Of a stretch of DNA of 64,000 nucleotides, positions 57,898 to 64,000 are shown piece after piece. How positions within the stretch are numbered: position 1 is the first letter of the stretch; each line of letters begins with the position of its first letter. Origin of the DNA: Mycolicibacterium peregrinum (GTDB lineage Bacteria > Actinomycetota > Actinomycetes > Mycobacteriales > Mycobacteriaceae); contig NZ_LQPP01000040.1 in assembly GCF_002102345.1 (NCBI RefSeq), forward strand, positions 1-64,000, written 5' to 3'. The translations under genes and the position numbers were made by a program. The notes under the pieces were generated by a model. The model saw only the letters and a list, made by a program, of their open reading frames with translations, did no database searches and had not been told where the DNA came from.

Positions 57898-57921
57898 CGC
57901 GCCGGTGTCGAGCCACCCGGG

Positions 57922-57927
57922 TAGCGT
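57922..57927 (+). promoter_or_regulatory. -10 element TAGCGT for the TPR gene
   Basis: TAGCGT, then 7 nt, then the GTG at 57935, a leaderless layout. The KstR box lies 24 bp upstream, at the -35 position. Confidence 0.5.
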
Positions 57928-57934
57928 CACCCCC

Positions 57935-59623
57935 GTGACGGATCCCGCCCACACCGAACCGTATTACCGGCTCGGGACCTATCACCGGCCGACGGACACC
58001 CCCTCGCCGCCGGCCCAGGTCTGGTTCGACCGCGGCATGGTCTGGTCGTACGCCTTCAACCACGAAGAAGCGATCCGGTGCTTCGATCGTGCCCTGCGAC
58101 TCGACCCGGAGTTCGCCCTCGCCCGATGGGGTATCGCCTACGCCGTCGGCCCCAACTACAACAAGGCTTGGGACGCGTTCGACCCGGCCGATCTGAACGC
58201 GTCGCTGAGCCGGGCCCGAGCCGAACTCGAGCGGGCAGCGACCGGCCGGGCGTCGACGTTGGAACGCGACCTGATCTCTGCGCTGCAGAAGCGATTTCCG
58301 ACCGGCGACCCCGATGACGCCGAAGCCCTGACGGCCGGGCACGCCGACTACGCCGATGCGATGGCAGCGCTGGCCGTGGCCCACCCCGACGACATCGATG
58401 TGCAGACCCTGGCCGCCGACGCCCTGCTGAACGTGACCGCGTGGGCACTGTGGGACGGCCGCACCGGTGAGCCCGCCCCGGGATCCCGTGTGGTGGAAGC
58501 CAAACGGATCCTCGATGCCGCGCTGGCGACCGCGGCCGGGCGACAACACCCAGGGGCGCTGCACCTCTACATCCACGCGATGGAGATGTCGACGACCCCA
58601 CAGGCCGCGCTGCCCGCGGCCGATATGTTGCGCGGATTGGTGCCCGATGCCGGACACCTGCAACACATGGCCAGCCACATCGACGTGCTGTGCGGTGACT
58701 ACCGCAGTTCGGTGACGGCCAACCTCGCCGCGGTACACGCCGACCGCAAATTCGTCGAACGCGAGGGTCCGCTGAACTTCTATTCGCTCTACCGTGCCCA
58801 CGACCTGCATTTCGTGGTGTATTCGGCCATGTTCGAGGGCAGTTCGCAGATCGCGCTGGACGCGGCGGAGGAACTGGCTGCCCAGCTGACCCCCGAGGTG
58901 CTCTCGGTCGCCTCACCTCCGATGGCGGACTGGCTGGAGGCGTTCGTCCCCCTGCGGGTGCACGTGCTGGTTCGGTTCGGCCGCTGGAACGATCTGATCG
59001 CCGAACCTCTGCCCGCCGATCCCGAGCTGTACTGCACCACCACCGCGACGATCCACTACGGGCGGGGCGTCGCCTACGCAGCGACCGGACAGGTGGAGCG
59101 GGCCCGCGCGGAACGGGACAGCTTCCTGGCGGCTTACGCGCGCATTCCCGACTCGCGCTACCTGTTCAACAACACCAGCCTGGACATCCTCGCCATCGCC
59201 GAACAGATGCTCAACGGCGAAATCGCTTACCGCGAAGGCGATTACGACACCGCCTTCGGCTATCTGCGCCGGGCCATCGAACTCGACGACGCGCTGCCCT
59301 ACGACGAACCGTGGGGCTGGATGCAACCGACCCGGCACGCCTACGGCGCACTGCTGCTCGAGCAGGGTCATGTGGAGGAGGCTGCCCACGTCTATGCGGC
59401 CGATCTGGGCCTGGATCCGACGCTCAGCCGGTCCAGCCACCATCCGAACAACGTGTGGAGCCTGCATGGCTACCACGAGTGCCTCCGTCGGCTCGGCCGC
59501 GACGCCGAGGCCGCGATCATCGGCCAACAGCTGGAATTGGCGCGGGCGCGGGCCGACGTTGCCGTGCGCGCCTCCTGTGCCTGCCGCCTCGACGTGGCAG
59601 ATCCCTGCTGTGGCGGCGCCTGA
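57935..59623 (+). CDS. TPR-repeat protein
   Basis: A 562-residue protein with tetratricopeptide-like helix pairs: near the start WSYAFNHEEAIRCFDRALRL, DPEFALARWGIAYAVG, and near the end YREGDYDTAFGYLRRAIELD. In between are helical regions with conserved His (ALHLYIHAMEMS, LQHMASHIDVL), which might bind metal. The last residues hold four cysteines (SCACRLDVADPCCGG). Function is unknown. The GTG start follows a -10 by 7 nt; an earlier ATG at 57890 would lie in the KstR box. Confidence 0.8.
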   Translation: MTDPAHTEPYYRLGTYHRPTDTPSPPAQVWFDRGMVWSYAFNHEEAIRCFDRALRLDPEFALARWGIAYAVGPNYNKAWDAFDPADLNASLSRARAELERAATGRASTLERDLISALQKRFPTGDPDDAEALTAGHADYADAMAALAVAHPDDIDVQTLAADALLNVTAWALWDGRTGEPAPGSRVVEAKRILDAALATAAGRQHPGALHLYIHAMEMSTTPQAALPAADMLRGLVPDAGHLQHMASHIDVLCGDYRSSVTANLAAVHADRKFVEREGPLNFYSLYRAHDLHFVVYSAMFEGSSQIALDAAEELAAQLTPEVLSVASPPMADWLEAFVPLRVHVLVRFGRWNDLIAEPLPADPELYCTTTATIHYGRGVAYAATGQVERARAERDSFLAAYARIPDSRYLFNNTSLDILAIAEQMLNGEIAYREGDYDTAFGYLRRAIELDDALPYDEPWGWMQPTRHAYGALLLEQGHVEEAAHVYAADLGLDPTLSRSSHHPNNVWSLHGYHECLRRLGRDAEAAIIGQQLELARARADVAVRASCACRLDVADPCCGGA

Positions 59624-59646
59624 CCTGCCCGAGGCCGGGACCGGCG

Positions 59647-59652
59647 TAAACT
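59647..59652 (+). promoter_or_regulatory. -10 element TAAACT for the deaminase gene
   Basis: TAAACT, then CGCGTC, then the GTG at 59659, a leaderless layout that probably drives the deaminase and the GH13 gene. Confidence 0.5.
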
Positions 59653-59658
59653 CGCGTC

Positions 59659-60138
59659 GTGGCCATCAGCGAGAACGACCTCGGTCAGCTGCGCAAATGT
59701 GTCGAGTTGGCCCGTGAAGCACTAGAGGACGGCGACGAGCCCTTCGGCTCGATCCTGGTCGACGAGGCGGGGACGACGGTGTTCACGGACCGTAACCGTG
59801 TCAAGGGCGGGGACGCCACCCAGCATCCCGAATTCGCCATCGCCCGTTGGGCCGTCGAGCACCTGCGCCCCGAGGACCGGGCCCGCGCCACGGTGTACAC
59901 CTCCGGTGAACACTGCCCGATGTGCTCGGCGGCGCACGCCTGGGTCGGCCTCGGCCGCATCGTCTACGCCACGTCCTCGGCTCAGCTGAGCGGCTGGCTC
60001 GCCGAATGGGGTGTCCCGGCCGGGCCGGTGGCCCCACTGCCCATCACCACCGTGGCTCCCGGTGTAGACGTGGACGGGCCGGCCGCCGAACTGGCCGAGA
60101 CCATGAAAGACCTGTACGCGGCGAAGTTTCGTGGCTGA
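59659..60138 (+). CDS. Nucleoside/guanine deaminase-like protein
   Basis: A 159-residue cytidine-deaminase-fold protein. The zinc site reads HPE (TQHPEFAIARW) instead of the common HAE, and HCPMC supplies the PCxxC-type cysteines. EPFGSILVDEAGTTVFTDRN marks the substrate-binding strand. It probably deaminates a purine base or nucleoside; tRNA editing seems less likely given the single gene and lack of a TadA-like tail. The GTG start is supported by TAAACT 6 nt upstream. It overlaps the next gene by 8 bp. Confidence 0.83.
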   Translation: MAISENDLGQLRKCVELAREALEDGDEPFGSILVDEAGTTVFTDRNRVKGGDATQHPEFAIARWAVEHLRPEDRARATVYTSGEHCPMCSAAHAWVGLGRIVYATSSAQLSGWLAEWGVPAGPVAPLPITTVAPGVDVDGPAAELAETMKDLYAAKFRG

Positions 60139-61438
60139 GCCCGCGTGGGTCGCACATGCCATCTGGTGGCAGATCTATCCACTGGGTTTCGTCGGCGCGT
60201 TCCCCGCGGACCCGCCGCCGTCCGCCGATGAGCACCGGTTACGCCGGATCGTCGGCTGGTTGGATCACGCCGTGCAACTCGGCGCCTCGGGCGTCGCGCT
60301 CGGACCGATCTTCTCCTCGCGCACCCACGGCTACGACACCACCGACCATTTCCGCATCGATCCGCGCCTGGGTGACGACGAGGATTTCGATCACCTGGTT
60401 GCCGAGGCCCGAGGACGCGGGCTGCGCATCCTGCTCGACGGGGTGTTCAACCATGTCGGCACCGAGTTCGCCCAGTACCGGCAGGCGCTCGACGGCGGCC
60501 CCGACCATCCCGCGTCCCGTTGGTTTCGCCGTCGCGGCAAGGATTCTCGATTCGACACGTTCGAAGGTCATGACGAGCTGATCGCGCTCAACCACGACGA
60601 GCCCGCGGTGGTGGAACACACCGCCCGGGTGTTGCGGCACTGGTTGGGCCGAGGCGCCGACGGTTGGCGCCTCGACGCGGCGTACGCGGTACCCGATCGG
60701 TTCTGGGCTCAGGTGCTGCCGTCGGTGCGCCGCGAGTTCCCCGACGCCTGGTTCGTCGGTGAGGTGATCCACGGTGACTACGCCGCGACCGTCGGCGCCT
60801 CCACGTTCGACTCGGTGACCCAGTACGAACTGTGGAAGGCGATCTGGAGCGGCCTGAACGACGGCAACTTCCACGAACTGGACTGGGCACTCAAGCGGCA
60901 CAACGACTTTCTCGGCACGTTCGTACCGCTGACCTTCGTGGGCAATCATGACGTGACCCGGATCGCCAGCCAGTTGCAGAATGCCGCGCACCTCGAGCAT
61001 GCCCTGGTGTTGCTGATGACGGTCGGTGGAACCCCGAGCATCTATGCCGGCGACGAGTCGGCCTACCGCGGCGTCAAGGAGGAGCGGCGCGGCGGTGACG
61101 ATGCCGTGCGCCCGGAATTCACAACCGCACCAGAGGATTCCGATGCGCTGAGACTGCATCAGTATCTGATCGGACTGCGGCGGCGGCATCCGTGGCTGCA
61201 CACCGCGACCACGTCACCGATGCTGTTGACCAACACGCAGTATGTCTACCGCACCGCCGCCGGTCCTGAATCGCTGATCGTCGCGCTCAACATCGGCGAT
61301 GGACCGCTGCCTTTGTCGCTGCCCGACCTCGGAGTGGCATCGGGTCGGGTGATCGCGGGGTCGGGTGCACCACCGCAGGACGACCTCAGCCAGACGGAGA
61401 TTCCTCCGCACGGCTGGCTGATCATCCAGCCGCACTGA
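60131..61438 (+). CDS. Glycoside hydrolase family 13 (alpha-amylase superfamily) protein
   Basis: A 435-residue GH13 enzyme. The conserved regions are all there: DGVFNHV, GWRLDAA with nucleophile D182, FVGEV with acid E211 and VGNHD with D274. No signal peptide is seen, so it acts on internal alpha-glucans or oligosaccharides, in the style of glucosidases and maltose-type enzymes. Product specificity is not readable. The GTG lies 8 bp inside the end of the deaminase gene, so translation is coupled, an odd partnership. The 3' end overlaps the convergent DUF1810 gene by 17 bp. Confidence 0.9.
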   Translation: MAEPAWVAHAIWWQIYPLGFVGAFPADPPPSADEHRLRRIVGWLDHAVQLGASGVALGPIFSSRTHGYDTTDHFRIDPRLGDDEDFDHLVAEARGRGLRILLDGVFNHVGTEFAQYRQALDGGPDHPASRWFRRRGKDSRFDTFEGHDELIALNHDEPAVVEHTARVLRHWLGRGADGWRLDAAYAVPDRFWAQVLPSVRREFPDAWFVGEVIHGDYAATVGASTFDSVTQYELWKAIWSGLNDGNFHELDWALKRHNDFLGTFVPLTFVGNHDVTRIASQLQNAAHLEHALVLLMTVGGTPSIYAGDESAYRGVKEERRGGDDAVRPEFTTAPEDSDALRLHQYLIGLRRRHPWLHTATTSPMLLTNTQYVYRTAAGPESLIVALNIGDGPLPLSLPDLGVASGRVIAGSGAPPQDDLSQTEIPPHGWLIIQPH

Positions 61439-61859
61439 GCATTTCGAGAGTCCTCGGATCACCGAGGCCGTCGTAGAACTTGTCGAGCACGGCCTGGAAA
61501 TCTGTGCGGTCGGCCGGATCGGAAACGCCGGCGAACAACGTCATGGAAGAGCGGACCTTCAGGCAGTCCGGCCGGCCGAAGATCTGCTCGGCTGTGCGCC
61601 CCTCGGCCTGCGCAACCAGCCGAGCGCATTCCCGCAGCCTCGAACCCAGAGTCGGGTGGGCCAGGTACGCACGCGCCTCGTCGGCGGAGGCGATGCCGTA
61701 ACGGTCGGCGGTCGGACTACGCCCGAGTCCGCGCAGCTGCGGGAAGATGAACCAGATCCAATGACTGCGCTTGCGGCCGTCCCGCAACTCGGTGCAAACG
61801 TCGGCATAGACGCCGGCCTGGGCGTCGACGAATCTCTGCAAGTCGAACTGATCAGTCAT
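61422..61859 (-). CDS. DUF1810-family protein
   Basis: A 145-residue protein with the DUF1810 landmarks QRFVDAQAGVYADVCTELRD, GRKRSHWIWFIFPQLRGLG and SSMTLFAGVS. The family is widespread, cytosolic and of unknown function. The ATG at 61859 begins the conserved region. It is convergent with the GH13 gene and divergent from the cyclase gene, so it is likely transcribed alone. Confidence 0.85.
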   Translation of the reverse strand: MTDQFDLQRFVDAQAGVYADVCTELRDGRKRSHWIWFIFPQLRGLGRSPTADRYGIASADEARAYLAHPTLGSRLRECARLVAQAEGRTAEQIFGRPDCLKVRSSMTLFAGVSDPADRTDFQAVLDKFYDGLGDPRTLEMLSAAG

Positions 61860-61919
61860 GACGAAGTTTGTCGCGCAGCCTCACGCAATACATCGTGACA
61901 AGCTAACCTTCGGGATTCA

Positions 61920-64000
61920 ATGACTACATCAGCCCCCGCCGAGCGCGTCGCTCCCACCAGGACTGTGCGTCGGCGCGTCATGTCCCGGATCAGCATTCAG
62001 TCGAAGCTGCTGGTGATGCTGCTGGTGACCAGCATTCTGTCCGCCGCCGTCGTCGGCGCCATCGGCTACCAGTCCGGTAGGTCATCGCTTCGCCAGTCGG
62101 TGTTCGACCGGCTGACCGAGGTCCGGGAATCGCAAACACGTCAGCTGGAATCGAAGTTCGCCGACCTCGAGGACTCCCTGATCGTCTACACCCGGGGCAC
62201 CACGACCATCGAAGCCGTCGAGGCATTCTCCGGCGCATTCGGCCAGCTCAACAATGCGACGATCAACCCGCAGCAATGGCAGTCGATCGTCGACTACTAC
62301 AACGACCAGTTCAAGCCGGTGGAACAGAAGCAGACTGGTGACACCGTGGACGTGGCCCGGCTACTGCCCACCTCCAACGCACAGAAATACCTGCAGGCGA
62401 ACTACACGGCACCGGTCGCCGACCCGGAGAAGTCGATCAGGGTCGACGATGCCCGCGACGGCAGTGCCTGGTCGGCGGCGAATGCCCGGTTCAACGACTA
62501 CTTCCGCGAGATCGTCGAACGCTTCCAGTTCGAGGATGCGCTGCTGCTCGACACTGCCGGCAATGTGGTCTACACCGCGTACAAGGGCATCGACCTGGGC
62601 ACCAACATCGTCACCGGGCCGTACCGGCAGAGCCTGCTGAAGGACGCCTACGAGAAGACCCTGGCATCCAACGCCGTCGACTATGTCGGAGTGACCGATT
62701 TCGGTGACTACCAACCGGCCGACGAGCCCACGGCCTGGATGATGGCGCCGGTGGGTCCGCCCGGCCGGGTCGAGGGAGTGCTGGCCCTCCAATTCCCGAT
62801 CTCCAAGATCAACCGGCTGATGACGGCCGACAAGCAATGGGAGACCGCCGGCATGGGCACCACCGGCGAGACCTTCGTCGTCGGTCCCGACGGTCTCATG
62901 CGGTCGGATTCACGTCTGTTCCTGGAGAATCCGCAGAAGTTCGAACGCGACGTCATCGACGCCGGAACACCCCCGGCGGTGGCGCAGAAATCGCTCAGTC
63001 AGCACGGGACCACGCTGGTACAGCCGGTCGAGACGGAGGCCACCCGATCCGCCCTGCGGGGCCAGAGCGGCACCGTGATCGAGGACGACTACCTGGGCAA
63101 CGAGACGCTGCAGGCCTATGCACCGGTGACGCTGCACGGATTGAACTGGTCGATCATCGCCAAGATCGACACGGCGGAGGCCTTCGCGCCCGTGGCGACG
63201 TTCACCCGCACCCTGGTGTTGTCGACCGTCGTCATCACCTTCATCGTGTGTCTGGCGGCGATGATGCTGGCTCGGTTGTTCGTCCGGCCACTGCGCAGGC
63301 TGGAGGCCGGCGCCCAACAGATCGGCGCAGGCGACTACGACGTATCGCTTCCCGTGCAATCCAGGGACGAGTTCGGTGATCTGACAACAGCATTCAACGA
63401 CATGAGCCGCAACCTGGCGATCAAGGAAGACCTGCTCGCCGAGCAGCGCCGGGAGAACGACCGGCTGCTGCGCACGCTCATGCCGGAGTCGGTGGTGCAG
63501 CGGTACCGTGACGGCGAGGAGACCATCGCGCAGGACCACCACAACGTGACGGTCCTGTTCGCCGACACGATCGGGTTGGATGAGCTGACGTCCGAGATGC
63601 CATCGGAGGAAGCGTTGGCCATCGTCAACCGCCTGGTGCACCAATTCGATGCCGCCGCAGACGATCTCGGAGTAGAACGGGTACGCACGCTACGCAACGG
63701 CTACTGGGCCAGTTCCGGGTTGAGCGTGCCGCGGCTCGACAATGTACGGCGGACGGTCGACTTCGCACTCGAAATGCAGCGCATCATCGAACGGTTCAAC
63801 ACCGAGGCCGGGACCGAGCTGGAACTGCGTGCGGGCATCGATACCGGCGCGGTGAGCAGCGGCCTGGTGGGACGCTCCAACCTCGCCTACGACATGTGGG
63901 GGTCGGCGGTCAACCTCGCCTACCGGGTTCAGCGGGGCTCACCACAGCCGGGCGTGTACGTGACCGAGCGGGTGTTCGAGGTGATGGGCGATACCCGCGA
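61920..64000 (+). CDS. Membrane-bound class III cyclase-like protein (3' end outside window)
   Basis: At least 693 residues; runs off the right edge. A membrane helix (residues ~30-52), a large extracytoplasmic Cache-like sensor domain, a second helix (~432-455), a HAMP linker (RPLRRLEAGAQQIGAGDYD) and a class III cyclase domain follow in order. In the cyclase, the first metal Asp (D549, FADTIG), adenine-site D658 (YDMWG), N665 and R669 are kept, but the second metal Asp is N593 and the substrate lysine is R589 (RTLRNGYW). Catalysis is therefore doubtful. The ATG is 10 nt after TAACCT. Confidence 0.86.
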   Translation, partial: MTTSAPAERVAPTRTVRRRVMSRISIQSKLLVMLLVTSILSAAVVGAIGYQSGRSSLRQSVFDRLTEVRESQTRQLESKFADLEDSLIVYTRGTTTIEAVEAFSGAFGQLNNATINPQQWQSIVDYYNDQFKPVEQKQTGDTVDVARLLPTSNAQKYLQANYTAPVADPEKSIRVDDARDGSAWSAANARFNDYFREIVERFQFEDALLLDTAGNVVYTAYKGIDLGTNIVTGPYRQSLLKDAYEKTLASNAVDYVGVTDFGDYQPADEPTAWMMAPVGPPGRVEGVLALQFPISKINRLMTADKQWETAGMGTTGETFVVGPDGLMRSDSRLFLENPQKFERDVIDAGTPPAVAQKSLSQHGTTLVQPVETEATRSALRGQSGTVIEDDYLGNETLQAYAPVTLHGLNWSIIAKIDTAEAFAPVATFTRTLVLSTVVITFIVCLAAMMLARLFVRPLRRLEAGAQQIGAGDYDVSLPVQSRDEFGDLTTAFNDMSRNLAIKEDLLAEQRRENDRLLRTLMPESVVQRYRDGEETIAQDHHNVTVLFADTIGLDELTSEMPSEEALAIVNRLVHQFDAAADDLGVERVRTLRNGYWASSGLSVPRLDNVRRTVDFALEMQRIIERFNTEAGTELELRAGIDTGAVSSGLVGRSNLAYDMWGSAVNLAYRVQRGSPQPGVYVTERVFEVMGDTR

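Noticed and set aside
1..64000. Search by eye for tRNA/rRNA genes, CRISPR arrays, insertion sequences and phage genes
   Set aside because: No cloverleaf sequences in the gaps, no regularly spaced repeats, no transposase, integrase or terminal inverted repeats were recognised.

Overview
The window is GC-rich DNA densely packed with genes. Its protein content points to a rapidly growing mycobacterium (Mycolicibacterium-like). Diagnostic members are an Eis-type acetyltransferase, CinA, CYP124 and CYP125 cytochromes P450, BfrA beside a Rv1877-type transporter, a LdtMt1-like L,D-transpeptidase, a Mpt53/DsbE-like thioredoxin beside a CcdA protein, and an Mce2R-like GntR regulator. Locus names are recalled from M. 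tuberculosis and were not searched. I recognise no tRNA, rRNA, insertion sequence, prophage or CRISPR array.

Layout. 1-6.6 kb: end of a Pro/Ala-rich protein, yaaA, then a five-gene minus-strand operon (TauD-like dioxygenase, ABC permease, ATPase, binding lipoprotein, second TauD-like dioxygenase) for organosulfur compounds, then membrane proteins. 6.8-15.2 kb: amidase, class I fructose-bisphosphate aldolase, alpha/beta hydrolase, a metallo-beta-lactamase-fold protein behind a MerR/SoxR-type promoter, an FAD monooxygenase, cinA and eis. 15.2-18.1 kb: a membrane-anchored GH2 exo-glucosaminidase-like enzyme. 18.1-30.6 kb: lipid and steroid genes (FabG3-like SDR, DapB-like dehydrogenase, nitronate monooxygenase, a CYP125 paralogue) mixed with a TetR/molybdopterin-oxidoreductase pair and a GntR/sterol-desaturase pair. 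30.6-46.5 kb: cell wall, transport and redox genes (L,D-transpeptidase, POT transporter, CcdA/DsbE, CYP124, cupredoxin, APC permease, glycosyltransferase). 46.6-54.4 kb: D-aminoacylase-like amidohydrolase, CMD protein, MFS exporter, and the iron-storage locus bfrA divergent from a gene coupled to bfd. 54.4-64 kb: EthD and enoyl-CoA hydratase proteins, FUSC protein, thioesterase, TPR protein, deaminase, GH13 enzyme, and the start of a class III cyclase with an altered metal site.

Regulation. Six intergenic or gene-end sites fit the KstR consensus TnnAACnnGTTnnA (near 18.9, 21.3, 26.6, 49.8, 54.4 and 57.9 kb), which suggests a dispersed cholesterol/lipid regulon. The kstR gene and the main cholesterol cluster are not in the window. 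Other predicted sites are a MerR/SoxR-type promoter at 10.25 kb, a 20-bp TetR operator at 23.08 kb, a FadR-type GntR operator at 29.17 kb, an IdeR-like iron box at 52.71 kb, and an RNA hairpin over a start codon at 52.76 kb. At least ten genes carry a TANNNT -10 element 6-7 nt before the start codon, the layout of leaderless transcripts. It was used here to choose several starts.
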